Positions 1 to 7,635 of a stretch of 64,000 nt of DNA are shown here, one piece after another. The notes beneath the pieces were generated by a model. That model ran no database searches. It worked only from the letters and a program-made list of their open reading frames with translations, and was not told where the DNA came from. Numbering within the stretch: position 1 is the stretch's first letter; each line of letters starts with the position of its first letter. Made by a program: the position numbers and the translations under genes. The stretch comes from Clostridiales bacterium (GTDB lineage Bacteria; Bacillota; Clostridia; Christensenellales; UBA1242), in contig CAKJZJ010000002.1 in assembly GCA_918292005.1 (NCBI GenBank), positions 28,423 to 92,422 on the forward strand. Reading direction: 5' to 3'.

Positions 1-1075
1 TAGGTCTGTACTCTTCTGCAGATAGACCGAATAGATCTATGCTTGCATTGTAAACCAATTGATATTCGCCCTCTACTTCTGGGTGGAAAGTATAATTCTC
101 CATATCTACGTCGTATTTAATGGTACGATCTGCAATATTAACTGCTTGAATCTTTACATACGCATTTACAGTATCGGTAGAGTCTTTATCTTCTAGAATA
201 GAAACTTTAGGAACAGATACATCTGTACCAACACTACCAGTAGAAGACACACTGCTAGCCAATTTGAAATAAAGATTCAAATCACTAGTCTTATAATCTT
301 TTACTACCTGGAAACGAGATGATAATTGTTTTACCATTGTACCATTCTCGGAATAAATATATCTTATCTCATATGTTCCAGCGTTTGCCAAATTATCATC
401 ATTGGCTGTAGCATTTACTGCATAATAATCGCCATTAGTAGTGTCTGTTGTAAGAGCTAGAGCAACTTGAGTACCATCTGGTTTAACCAATTTAACTGCA
501 AGTTTATCACCTACTTCTGCAGCAGTCTTTACTACTTCTTCGCCTGCTTCTTCATAAGTAACTGTAGGAGCAGGTATTTTCATATCCTTCTGGCTAGTAG
601 GAACTTTGGCTGGGATAACATATTTGCTATTGGTAGGCAAATTAATTACAGCCTCATTTTTTACTACCCAAACAGTTAGATTATCTAGAACTGTTGAAAC
701 ATGTCCATCGGATACTGCTGTGATAGTTACATTATATGCACCAGTAAATCTAGGAATAAAGTACTGACGAGCACCCTCTGTCAATAATTCAATATTCTGT
801 GAACCACGAGTAACTTTGTACTCAACAGATGCACCACCAGTTACAGTAACTGTAGGCATATAAACTTTTTGATCGTCTTCAACATTCAGATTGTAACTAT
901 CTTTGAATGGATTGTGATTCTCTAGAGTAATGGTTGCGCCATTCATGTCATTATATTCAGTCACTTCTGCAGCTTGAACAGAAACCTCTTGTTGTTGCAC
1001 ATGTGCTACTATACCAGTAGTTGTAGTAATACCAGCTAGTAGAAGTGGAACTATATACTTTTTCTTGCCTTTCAT
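1..1075 (-). CDS. Exported surface protein, N-terminal 358 residues (cut by window edge)
   Basis: The reading frame is open from the ATG at 1075 to the window edge without a stop, so this is the N-terminal part of a longer protein. It begins with a basic stretch (MKGKKK), a hydrophobic core and Ala-rich end (VSVQAAEV), a classical signal peptide of about 33 residues. The rest is rich in Thr, Val, Ser and Asn with short beta-strand-like segments, suggesting tandem Ig-like or other beta-sandwich domains (inference; no family recognised). The start is supported by an AGGAG site at about 1088-1093. It has its own consensus-like promoter. It probably acts on the cell surface. Confidence 0.75.
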   Translation of the reverse strand, partial: MKGKKKYIVPLLLAGITTTTGIVAHVQQQEVSVQAAEVTEYNDMNGATITLENHNPFKDSYNLNVEDDQKVYMPTVTVTGGASVEYKVTRGSQNIELLTEGARQYFIPRFTGAYNVTITAVSDGHVSTVLDNLTVWVVKNEAVINLPTNSKYVIPAKVPTSQKDMKIPAPTVTYEEAGEEVVKTAAEVGDKLAVKLVKPDGTQVALALTTDTTNGDYYAVNATANDDNLANAGTYEIRYIYSENGTMVKQLSSRFQVVKDYKTSDLNLYFKLASSVSSTGSVGTDVSVPKVSILEDKDSTDTVNAYVKIQAVNIADRTIKYDVDMENYTFHPEVEGEYQLVYNASIDLFGLSAEEYRP

Positions 1076-1117
1076 CTTTGTCAAAAATCTCCTTAATAAT
1101 TTAATTGTAACGAAGTT

Positions 1118-1146
1118 ATTTTATAATGTTTTAGGCTTTTTGTCAA
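1118..1146 (-). promoter_or_regulatory. Sigma-A-type promoter of the exported protein gene
   Basis: Reading minus, TTGACA (1141-1146) and TAAAAT (1118-1123) are separated by 17 bp, about 40 bp before the start codon. Confidence 0.7.
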
Positions 1147-1275
1147 CTATATAATACAATAATTTCTATTATATAATATATTTAATAACATAATTATCCG
1201 AGCCAATGCTTCGTTATTTCTAGTGTGTACAGGTATTTCCAAATTATGTAAATTTTTTTGTAAAATTTTTCCAAT

Positions 1276-1319
1276 AAAAAACTCTCCCCAGATGTGCTCA
1301 TGTGTACATCTAGGGAGAT
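1276..1319 (-). terminator. Intrinsic terminator after the Cys-rich protein
   Basis: A 12-bp stem (arms 1284-1295 and 1306-1317, one mismatch) is followed on the minus strand by a T-rich tract. The remaining 1076-1275 stretch holds only the promoter of the next gene and AT-rich DNA. Confidence 0.8.
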
Positions 1320-1332
1320 GTGATAATAAAAA

Positions 1333-1533
1333 TTAACAACCTAACATATTACCACAGCCACAGCTATTCAATATGATAAGTAATAATATGGTATTCCAAC
1401 AACAATTATCTTCGCCAAATCCATTACAACCACATAGTAATAATAAAAGTAATAAGCAAGAGCAATTGTCATCTTTTCTACGACCGCCAATATTTGTGTT
1501 GCCACCATTACAACCGCCGCAATTTCCGAACAT
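1333..1533 (-). CDS. Small Cys/Gly/Leu-rich protein, spore-coat-like
   Basis: A 66-residue protein with ten Cys and Gly-Asn runs around a run of seven leucines and a second aliphatic run (ILLLII). It resembles the small 'high-cysteine, chorion-like' proteins common in spore-forming Clostridia, but no precise family can be named and function is unknown. A strong AGGAGG site lies just before the ATG and a terminator follows, so it is an independent transcription unit. Sporulation-stage expression is a guess from composition. Confidence 0.65.
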   Translation of the reverse strand: MFGNCGGCNGGNTNIGGRRKDDNCSCLLLLLLLCGCNGFGEDNCCWNTILLLIILNSCGCGNMLGC

Positions 1534-1646
1534 ATAGTTTTCCTCCTAAATTAATTTAGAAAGCAGTATGTAAGTAATTATTTTGCTTTCCTACTTCATA
1601 CTACTCAAACAGAAAAAAAATTGTGCATAAAAGTGATTTTTTATAT

Positions 1647-1677
1647 AAAAAAATAAAAGCCACACTGTGTAGTGTGA
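1647..1677 (-). terminator. Intrinsic terminator after hflX
   Basis: CACACT/AGTGTG hairpin (1661-1676) followed on the minus strand by a T-rich tract, just past the hflX stop. Confidence 0.8.
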
Positions 1678-1686
1678 CTGTTTATA

Positions 1687-3255
1687 TTATTTACTACTTA
1701 ATAATTCGGCAATTTTATTTTTCAAAAGATCAATGCCGGTATTCTGCATGGCAGATATATAGATAGCATCTGGTATCTCGTCATAAGCATCCACCCTATC
1801 GCATTTATTGAATACCATTTGTACTGGTGCCGTACAACCCAATTTAGATAATACTTCATTGGTAACGATAATATGTTTGTTGTAATTAGGATTACTAATA
1901 TCTACCACATGTAATATTAAATCTGCATATCTGGTCTCTTCTAGAGTACTCGCAAATGCTTCAATAAATTCGTGTGGTAAATTACTTATAAAACCAACAG
2001 TATCGGTGAATAACACCTCACCCATGTCACCCATCCAAACTCTACGTGTGGTTGTATCTAGTGTGGCAAATAATTCATCTTTTACATAGACATCAGATTT
2101 GGCAAGTCGATTAATAAGTGTACTTTTGCCACTATTAGTATAACCTACTATAGCTACTACTGGTATAGAGTGAACGACTCTATTCTGCCTATTTATATCT
2201 CTCTGTTGTTTTAGTTTTTTCAATTCGTCAGACTTACGCTGAATATTCTGTTCTACAATTCTACGATTTAATTCCAATTTGGTTTCACCAGGGCCACGCA
2301 TACCTACCCCTCCACCAAATCTGCCACTACTCTCTGCATAGGCATTCAGTCTAGGGAGCGAGTATTTGAGTTGCGCCAATTCTACCTGCAATTTACCCTC
2401 ATTGGTTCTAGCCCTACTAGCAAATATATCTAGTATCAGCATACTCCTATCAATGACTTTCACTCCCAAGGCATTACTAATAGCACTAACCTTGCTACCG
2501 GACAATTCGTTATCAAAAATAACCATATTGGCATCATTTAATTGTATCATATCCTTGATGGTATCTATCTTGCCCGAACCAATAAAAAATCTACTATCTG
2601 GTTTCACCCTGAATTGTGACACTCTACCTACGACATCTATTCCTGCTGTTCTAGACAAACTCTCCAACTCATCTAGATCTGTCTCAATATCACCTTTCTC
2701 TTTTAGTGCAACTTTGACAATAATAGCCCTATTATTATCCGTTTTTCGCAAGTTTGCGATATAGTCTCTATATAGCTTTTCATTCTCAAATATTTTCTCT
2801 ATCAGTCCATATTTATTGAGATATTCAGCATTATGGCACTTTACCACAGCCACATCTGCACCGGCTAGATATCCCACCTGTGCATCATATGGTCTACCAT
2901 CTTTTACCCCTATTGCACACATAGCATCTAATTGTTTATTTTTCAGAAAAGAGATATCCATATTACTAAGAGCACTATTACCACTAGGATGGGTATGTAT
3001 AGCACGATATCCAGAATATCTATCGCCACCACTTTCCACACTCAAGTCTGCAGAAGTTTTATCACCCACTGACACATCTACAATTTCACCTTTTCTAGAC
3101 ACCAAAAGTGCTACTTCATATCCCGTCCTACCTGTTACATCACATATCAATTTTAGAATAGCATCATCAAGAAAAAGAGACTTGTCGAATGTTACTCCAA
3201 CAAGACTGGTTAGTTTCTCTCTAATATCTTTTTTTAGTTTTTCTGGTAAATTCAT
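1687..3255 (-). CDS. hflX: GTPase HflX with N-terminal JAMM/RadC-like domain
   Basis: 522 residues, about 100 longer than usual HflX. Residues about 175-522 are HflX: the GSGK and QVELAQLKY regions and the glycine segment GRFGGGVGMRGPGE belong to the HflX N-domain, followed by a G domain with P-loop GYTNSGKST (371-379), DTVG (418-421) and NKCD. HflX binds 50S subunits and splits ribosomes stalled by stress. Residues about 30-140 form an extra domain with H87-T-H89-P and S97-x2-D100, a JAMM metal site as in RadC/MPN proteins; E47 could be the upstream acid. Its ATG overlaps the preceding gene's stop by 4 bp, so the two are translationally coupled. Confidence 0.93.
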   Translation of the reverse strand: MNLPEKLKKDIREKLTSLVGVTFDKSLFLDDAILKLICDVTGRTGYEVALLVSRKGEIVDVSVGDKTSADLSVESGGDRYSGYRAIHTHPSGNSALSNMDISFLKNKQLDAMCAIGVKDGRPYDAQVGYLAGADVAVVKCHNAEYLNKYGLIEKIFENEKLYRDYIANLRKTDNNRAIIVKVALKEKGDIETDLDELESLSRTAGIDVVGRVSQFRVKPDSRFFIGSGKIDTIKDMIQLNDANMVIFDNELSGSKVSAISNALGVKVIDRSMLILDIFASRARTNEGKLQVELAQLKYSLPRLNAYAESSGRFGGGVGMRGPGETKLELNRRIVEQNIQRKSDELKKLKQQRDINRQNRVVHSIPVVAIVGYTNSGKSTLINRLAKSDVYVKDELFATLDTTTRRVWMGDMGEVLFTDTVGFISNLPHEFIEAFASTLEETRYADLILHVVDISNPNYNKHIIVTNEVLSKLGCTAPVQMVFNKCDRVDAYDEIPDAIYISAMQNTGIDLLKNKIAELLSSK

Positions 3256-4061
3256 AATAATCCTTTAATCACATCATTGGCTGTCAACATTTTATCCTGA
3301 TTGGCAGTGTAATTAGGATTGACAGTTTCAGATGCAGTATAGACATTATTAATGTCATTCCCGACCGACATTAGTCGATAACTAATGGCTATAAGTTCGG
3401 CTTTTTCTACTTTGACTTCTGTATCTTTGTGTTCATTAAACTGGGAGTACAATCTATCAAAATAATCTTGTAAACAATTAATAATGCTATCTGTATAGCC
3501 ATCTGGAGTCTCATAAAAACCTGCAGTACTATTATTCACAAATATCCCCAATGAATAGTAGCCTGTATCACTAAAAGTATAACTCTCATAATTGCTAAAA
3601 TCGGATATCGCATAGCCAAATGCCCTTTCGGTCTCGCCTATACGTACTAGAGAATTTATGTATTTGTTTCTCAAATAATTGCCTTCATTCAACATGGCAC
3701 TCATCTCTAATACACCAATATTTAGTTGTCTATTCTTACTATCAATATTTGCTATAAAATCGGCACTATTTTCATCTGCCACAAATTTCTCATACGTTTT
3801 TACAATGCCATAATTGTCGTTTATTTTGATTTTCACACACAACGACTTATAACAATAGTACAAATCTCCAGATTTCTCATACTCCCTGGCATAGAGTGAG
3901 CTAGCCAGTCTATCCATACCCAGCGAATAAACAAAGTCAGCAGAAACTCTCGTAAAGCCCAATAGCATTACCACAGAAAAAATAGCAAAAGCCACAACCA
4001 TAATAACCAATGTTGCTAAAGCACTTTTTAGTATTGACTTTTTATAACTATTATCGTTCAT
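3252..4061 (-). CDS. Membrane-anchored protein of unknown function, coupled to hflX
   Basis: 269 residues: a short basic N-terminus, one transmembrane helix (about residues 12-36), then a soluble, mostly helical domain with many Tyr and Asp, probably outside the membrane. No family recognised; TPR-like helical packing is possible but not demonstrated. RBS AGGAT lies before the ATG, with a promoter TTGATT-N17-TAAAAT at 4093-4121. Its last codons overlap hflX (ATGA), forming a two-gene operon, so a role near ribosome rescue or stress is possible by context only. Confidence 0.75.
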   Translation of the reverse strand: MNDNSYKKSILKSALATLVIMVVAFAIFSVVMLLGFTRVSADFVYSLGMDRLASSLYAREYEKSGDLYYCYKSLCVKIKINDNYGIVKTYEKFVADENSADFIANIDSKNRQLNIGVLEMSAMLNEGNYLRNKYINSLVRIGETERAFGYAISDFSNYESYTFSDTGYYSLGIFVNNSTAGFYETPDGYTDSIINCLQDYFDRLYSQFNEHKDTEVKVEKAELIAISYRLMSVGNDINNVYTASETVNPNYTANQDKMLTANDVIKGLL

Positions 4062-4092
4062 TCGCAGTATCCTAATTACAAATCTATAGATA

Positions 4093-4121
4093 TTTTAAAA
4101 CAAAATACAACAAAAATCAAT
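4093..4121 (-). promoter_or_regulatory. Promoter of the membrane protein-hflX operon
   Basis: TTGATT (4116-4121) and TAAAAT (4093-4098) with a 17-bp spacer, reading minus. Confidence 0.6.
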
Positions 4122-4150
4122 AAAATAGACTATACCACGGGCATTTTTGC

Positions 4151-4180
4151 AAAAAAAATAACAAGCCCTATCGCTTGTTA
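4151..4180 (-). terminator. Intrinsic terminator of the micropeptide transcript
   Basis: AACAAGC/GCTTGTT hairpin followed by eight or more T on the minus strand. Confidence 0.85.
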
Positions 4181-4207
4181 TACCGAATATATAGACATAG
4201 GAATTGT

Positions 4208-4270
4208 TTACTTCAAACTCATAAGAACAGTTAACACAACGCCTAGTCCTGCAACTATTACAAATCCCAT
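4208..4270 (-). CDS. 20-residue hydrophobic micropeptide
   Basis: A 20-codon ORF beginning MGFVIVAGLG and ending MSLK, almost entirely hydrophobic with a C-terminal Lys, so a single membrane helix. It has a GGGGGG ribosome site 8 nt before the ATG, a perfect TTGACA-N17-TATAAT promoter whose start point is about 20 bp upstream, and a strong intrinsic terminator 30 bp after the stop; the whole transcript is about 140 nt. The complete set of signals makes it far more credible as a gene than the longer overlapping frame. Function unknown; candidates are a membrane-protein cofactor peptide, a small toxin, or a regulatory RNA that also encodes a peptide. Confidence 0.65.
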   Translation of the reverse strand: MGFVIVAGLGVVLTVLMSLK

Positions 4271-4297
4271 AATTATTACCCCCCAAAATTCATAGAC

Positions 4298-4326
4298 ATT
4301 ATAGCACTATATGGTACTTTTGTCAA
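4298..4326 (-). promoter_or_regulatory. Perfect consensus sigma-A promoter
   Basis: TTGACA (4321-4326), exactly 17 bp, TATAAT (4298-4303) on the minus strand, driving the micropeptide. Confidence 0.88.
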
Positions 4327-4433
4327 TACCCTTTTTAAAAAAATTATGTAGTCAATAATTATAAATTTTTTATTGCAAAATATTTGAATATAAAGCCATA
4401 AAATCACAGATGCATAGTACTGTAATCTTCAAT

Positions 4434-4462
4434 AAAAAAATTGGATAAAATTAATTATCCAA
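4434..4462 (-). terminator. Terminator overlapping the end of rpiB
   Basis: TTGGATAA/TTATCCAA stem whose first arm lies in the last codons of rpiB, followed by seven T on minus. Confidence 0.75.
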
Positions 4463-4873
4463 TTCATCTATTCTAGACTGATATTTACCACCCAAAAACT
4501 CGGTATTTAGAAATGTATTTATTATTCTAATAGCACGCTTATAACATATGTAATCACATGGCAATATACATACATTTGCATCATTGTGTTTTCTAGACAT
4601 CTCGGCGAAGATAGGCTCTATACACAATGCACCACGGACGCCTTTGCACCTATTACTAGCCATACTCATACCTATGCCCGACCTACAACCATATATGCCA
4701 ATATTACCTTTTTTCACAAGTGCATTGGCACGCTTGGCCATAGTAGCGAAACTATCCGAAGGATCATACTTAGGACTAGCACACTCGGTATATTCTATTT
4801 TGTTTTTTTCCAAATACTTCTTTATTCTCTGAAACATATCATGTGCCCCATGATCATAAGCCAATACTATCAT
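4451..4873 (-). CDS. rpiB: Ribose-5-phosphate isomerase B (RpiB/LacAB family)
   Basis: 140 residues, the usual family size. RpiB interconverts ribose-5-phosphate and ribulose-5-phosphate in the non-oxidative pentose phosphate pathway. Visible family features: N-terminal AYDHGAHD (substrate-binding Asp-His), the Cys loop GCRSGIGMSMASNR with the catalytic Cys, GVRGALC, and RKHNDANV near the C-terminus. The loop reads CRSG where CGTG is more common, so a related sugar-phosphate isomerase specificity is possible. AGGAG lies before the ATG. Single-gene unit with its own terminator. Confidence 0.9.
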   Translation of the reverse strand: MIVLAYDHGAHDMFQRIKKYLEKNKIEYTECASPKYDPSDSFATMAKRANALVKKGNIGIYGCRSGIGMSMASNRCKGVRGALCIEPIFAEMSRKHNDANVCILPCDYICYKRAIRIINTFLNTEFLGGKYQSRIDELDN

Positions 4874-4949
4874 TATCTATCTCCTTACATTTATATTACT
4901 ACAAAACAAAATTAATAACAAATAAAAATTCTGCATTCCCCCACATGAA

Positions 4950-4988
4950 ACAAAAAAAGCACAACTAACGTTGTGCATTTTTGGCTCC
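4950..4988. repeat. 39-bp direct repeat, copy 1 (tRNA-Asn 3' end plus terminator)
   Basis: Identical over 39 bp to 5750-5788. It carries the GCACAAC/GTTGTGC terminator hairpin of tRNA-Asn and the last bases of that tRNA including CCA. The second copy lies exactly 800 bp away. This is what an attachment-site duplication at a tRNA 3' end looks like. The rest of 4874-5076 shows nothing else recognisable. Confidence 0.85.
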
Positions 4989-5076
4989 CCAAAGTATTTG
5001 AAATAAGAACAGAATTATTTTCAATAGCATTTAAAATATCTTCAGCAAAAAAAATTTATAAAATTTTAGTTTGATA

Positions 5077-5105
5077 TTGAAATCTATATTTTATTATGCT
5101 ATAAT
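5077..5105 (+). promoter_or_regulatory. Promoter of the orphan gene at 5139
   Basis: TTGAAA (5077-5082), 17 bp, TATAAT (5100-5105). Confidence 0.75.
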
Positions 5106-5138
5106 TGGATATGTAAAATGGTTGGGGGTATAAAAATT

Positions 5139-5588
5139 ATGAAATATTTAACAGATGAATTATTATTAGAATGTTTTATGGGAACTAGATATGAAGAGAA
5201 TGAAGATAAATTTTTAATTGGTCATCTAAATAATAGAAAGAATAAATTTAAAGATGTGGTAACAGGACAGATTATTGAAGGCAAATTTTTTTCTCCATTA
5301 TCCGAATTAAAAAAATTTAATCATAATGGAAATGACATGGCTTTAGGATATATGACTGGTCTCCGTGCTAACAATGCTTCATTTTTACAACGCATTGAAG
5401 CTAGATACATTGACTCTATTTTAAATCATGACAAAATTGATTTAGAAGATATCAAGAAAATAAAGAAAATTATGAACCAAGAAATCATATCAGAACATAA
5501 TAAAGCCGTTAAAATAATACATGCTTTAAACAAAAAGAACGAAAAATTAAAACAATACTCTATTTCAGAAGAAGAAAGAGATTTTTAA
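5139..5588 (+). CDS. Orphan protein inside the tRNA-Asn repeat unit
   Basis: 149 residues from the ATG at 5139. An ATG at 5118 lies upstream, but the GGGGG ribosome site falls inside that extension, so the internal start is preferred. The protein is highly charged, Lys/Asn-rich and without membrane segments; residues about 90-145 are predicted helical (IDLEDIKKIKKIMNQEI, then a Lys/Asn-rich helix). No family recognised. It is one of few plus-strand genes here and is bracketed by copies of the tRNA-Asn 3' end, so it is likely cargo of a small integrated element. Confidence 0.65.
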   Translation: MKYLTDELLLECFMGTRYEENEDKFLIGHLNNRKNKFKDVVTGQIIEGKFFSPLSELKKFNHNGNDMALGYMTGLRANNASFLQRIEARYIDSILNHDKIDLEDIKKIKKIMNQEIISEHNKAVKIIHALNKKNEKLKQYSISEEERDF

Positions 5589-5601
5589 TAAAACAAAATT
5601 A

Positions 5602-5640
5602 GCACAACTTATGTTGTGCTAATTTTTGGCTCCTCATGTA
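5602..5640. repeat. Diverged third copy of tRNA-Asn 3' end plus terminator
   Basis: Contains a GCACAAC/GTTGTGC hairpin (5602-5620), then the complement of the last 15 or so tRNA-Asn bases (14 of 16 match). The hairpin with its flanking A and T tracts also works as a terminator for the gene at 5139. Confidence 0.7.
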
Positions 5641-5749
5641 GCGGCTCGTCTATATGAACGCAGTGAATATATCTCGTGAGTTCTACGAACGAGTACCGTT
5701 CGAGCGTATGCATAGCATACGGGCAATTTATTGCCCACCTACTTGTAGG
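5641..5749. repeat. Palindrome-rich intergenic block
   Basis: A run of short perfect inverted repeats: GTATGC-N4-GCATAC type (5706-5720), GGGCAA-N4-TTGCCC (5721-5736) and CCTAC-N2-GTAGG (5738-5749), preceded by interleaved CTCGT/ACGAG and GTTCGA-type elements. Markedly higher GC than its surroundings. No coding potential; possibly a folded RNA or a remnant of a mobile element. Confidence 0.5.
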
Positions 5750-5788
5750 ACAAAAAAAGCACAACTAACGTTGTGCATTTTTGGCTCC
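5750..5788. repeat. 39-bp direct repeat, copy 2 (intact tRNA-Asn end)
   Basis: Perfect match to 4950-4988; overlaps the 3' end of the functional tRNA-Asn gene and its terminator. Confidence 0.85.
5752..5779 (-). terminator. Intrinsic terminator of tRNA-Asn
   Basis: GCACAAC/GTTGTGC hairpin followed by seven T on minus, immediately after the CCA end. Confidence 0.85.
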
Positions 5789-5856
5789 TCAAGTAGGGCT
5801 CGAACCTACAACCTACCGGTTAACAGCCGGTTGCTCCGCCATTGAGCTATTGAGGA
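5782..5856 (-). tRNA. tRNA-Asn (anticodon GTT)
   Basis: 75-nt cloverleaf on the minus strand: acceptor TCCTCAA/TTGAGGA, anticodon loop CTGTTAA with GTT at 5822-5824, T-arm loop GTTCGAGC, encoded CCA (5782-5784). Preceded by a perfect promoter and followed by a terminator, so it is transcribed alone. Its 3' end is duplicated twice downstream, marking it as an integration target. Confidence 0.96.
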
Positions 5857-5867
5857 ATAACACGACT

Positions 5868-5896
5868 ATTATATGTGAAAGCCTACATTTTGTCAA
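5868..5896 (-). promoter_or_regulatory. Perfect consensus promoter of tRNA-Asn
   Basis: TTGACA (5891-5896), 17 bp, TATAAT (5868-5873) on minus. Confidence 0.92.
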
Positions 5897-5960
5897 CTAG
5901 TTTTTTGTAAAAATTGGTAAAATTTTAAAATCTCATTGTTACCTAATAATATAAATTTCC

Positions 5961-5989
5961 TTGTGTTTTTCTGGCATATCAAATATACT
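5961..5989 (+). promoter_or_regulatory. Promoter of the SDR gene
   Basis: TTGTGT (5961-5966), 17 bp, TATACT (5984-5989). Confidence 0.6.
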
Positions 5990-6019
5990 AATAAAAAACA
6001 ACAAAAATAAGGATATAAA

Positions 6020-6757
6020 ATGGATAATAAAGTAGTATTAATCACTGGTGGTAGCCGTGGCATCGGTAGAGCAACGGCAATAAAATTTGCCCAACGGGGT
6101 GGGTACTGCGTCGTAATAAATTACAAAAGTAATGAAAACGAAGCACAAAAAGTCATTAGTGAAATAAAAAAGTATAAATGCCCCACACTCGCCATAAAAG
6201 CAGATATATCTAAAGAATCTGAAATAGATAGACTGGTATCTACCTGTATAGATAAATTCGGTAGAATAGATGTACTAATCAATAATGCCGGCATTGTGTA
6301 TGACAGAGAATTCGAAGATATAAAATATGAAGAAAGTCTAGAGATAGTAAAAACTAATATGCTTGCCCCACTATTTCTCAGCCAAAAGATTGCACCATAT
6401 ATGATTAAACAAGGCTCTGGTTGTATAATAAATATTAGCTCCACTAGTGGAATGTATGATTTCAACCCAGGTACTGCAGACTATGCTATGACCAAACTGG
6501 CACTACAATCGCTAACTAAAGACCTATCTATGAAATATGCTCCAACCATACGAGTAAATGCTGTAGCACCTGGCTGGGTAAATACCGATATGAATGCAGA
6601 CCTACCAATAGACTTTGTAAAAAGCGAAACACAGAAATATCATATGGGTAGATGGGCAGAACCAGAAGAAATAGCCGATGCAATAATATATCTAGCTAGC
6701 GATAATGCAACATATATGACTGGTCATGTACTCGTACTAGATGGTGGACACTGCTAA
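6020..6757 (+). CDS. Short-chain dehydrogenase/reductase (FabG-like)
   Basis: 245 residues, the classical SDR length. NAD(P)-binding TGGSRGIGRA at residues 9-18, NNAG in the middle, catalytic Ser in INISSTSG, and YAMTK with catalytic Tyr and Lys; the C-terminus ends LVLDGGHC as in FabG-type enzymes. It would reduce a 3-oxoacyl or other carbonyl substrate. It stands alone, not in a fatty-acid operon, so 3-oxoacyl-ACP reductase is only one possibility. AAGGA site before the ATG. Confidence 0.88.
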   Translation: MDNKVVLITGGSRGIGRATAIKFAQRGGYCVVINYKSNENEAQKVISEIKKYKCPTLAIKADISKESEIDRLVSTCIDKFGRIDVLINNAGIVYDREFEDIKYEESLEIVKTNMLAPLFLSQKIAPYMIKQGSGCIINISSTSGMYDFNPGTADYAMTKLALQSLTKDLSMKYAPTIRVNAVAPGWVNTDMNADLPIDFVKSETQKYHMGRWAEPEEIADAIIYLASDNATYMTGHVLVLDGGHC

Positions 6758-6763
6758 AATAAA

Positions 6764-6790
6764 AGACTTGCAAAATGCAAGCCTTTTTTT
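6764..6790. terminator. Bidirectional terminator between the SDR gene and sigG
   Basis: CTTGCA/TGCAAG hairpin with T tracts on both strands; serves the convergent SDR (+) and sigG (-) genes. Confidence 0.85.
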
Positions 6791-7562
6791 AAAATGCTTT
6801 TTTGATTTCCTTTATGGCATTTTTCTCGAGTCTACTTACCTGAGCCTGAGATATGCCAATTTCTTCCGATACTTCCATTTGGGTTTTACCTTCGAAATAA
6901 CGAAGTTTCACAATCTCTTTTTCTCTATCATCTAGTTTGGATAGAGAGTCCTTGAGATTGAGTCTTTCCACCCACCTATCTTCATTATCCATACTATCAC
7001 TGACCTGGTCAATAAGATATATAGTATCGTCGCCATCATTATACACGGGGTCGCATAGACTCATAGGCTCACTGATTGCCTCCAATGCAATAGCCACTTC
7101 GGATACAGGTATAGAAAGATATTCTGCCACCATATCTACGCTAGGTTCTTCTGCATTATCTTTAATTAATTCTTCTCTGGCTTTCAATACTTTGTATGCA
7201 GTATCTCTGAGACTCCTGCTCACTCTGACACTACTATTGTCCCTAAGGAATCTCTTGATCTCACCAATAATCATAGGTACAGCATAGGTTGAGAATTTTA
7301 CATTCTGATTGATATCAAAATTGTCTATCGCTTTCATTAGTCCTACACAGCCTACTTGAAATATATCATCTGTGCAATTATACCTACTACGAAATCTCTG
7401 TAGTACACTGAGCACCAGTCTCATATTGCATACAGCAAATTTTTCTCTAGCATCTTTGTCTCCAGCCTTTAGTTTTATCATCAGTTCTGCCTGCTCCTTA
7501 CCAGATAGTTTCGGCAAAGAATTGGTATCCACTCCGGTAATAACTACTTTATTGTTTCCCAT
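6789..7562 (-). CDS. sigG: Forespore sigma factor G
   Basis: 257 residues from the ATG at 7562, chosen because GGGAG precedes it; an upstream in-frame ATG at 7577 lacks a site. Very close to Bacillus SigG throughout: NKVVITGVDTNSLP at the start, region 2 DDIFQVGCVGLMKAIDNFD and VKFSTYAVPMIIGEI, region 4 GKTQMEVSEEIGISQAQVSRLEK. It directs late forespore transcription after engulfment. It follows sigE and spoIIGA as in other spore formers. Tandem Spo0A-like boxes lie 75-90 bp upstream. Confidence 0.96.
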   Translation of the reverse strand: MGNNKVVITGVDTNSLPKLSGKEQAELMIKLKAGDKDAREKFAVCNMRLVLSVLQRFRSRYNCTDDIFQVGCVGLMKAIDNFDINQNVKFSTYAVPMIIGEIKRFLRDNSSVRVSRSLRDTAYKVLKAREELIKDNAEEPSVDMVAEYLSIPVSEVAIALEAISEPMSLCDPVYNDGDDTIYLIDQVSDSMDNEDRWVERLNLKDSLSKLDDREKEIVKLRYFEGKTQMEVSEEIGISQAQVSRLEKNAIKEIKKAF

Positions 7563-7635
7563 AATATACTCCCACAAAAAGTATTTGTAGGAATATTTTT
7601 TACAAGTTAAAATTATTTATTCATAAAAATAATTA

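Noticed and set aside
4095-4286. 63-codon minus-strand frame over the micropeptide locus
   Set aside because: It runs through the terminator and its start lies in the G-rich ribosome site of the 20-codon frame, which has correct spacing.
5654-5845. 63-codon plus-strand frame across the palindromes and tRNA-Asn
   Set aside because: It is antisense to the tRNA and has no ribosome site.
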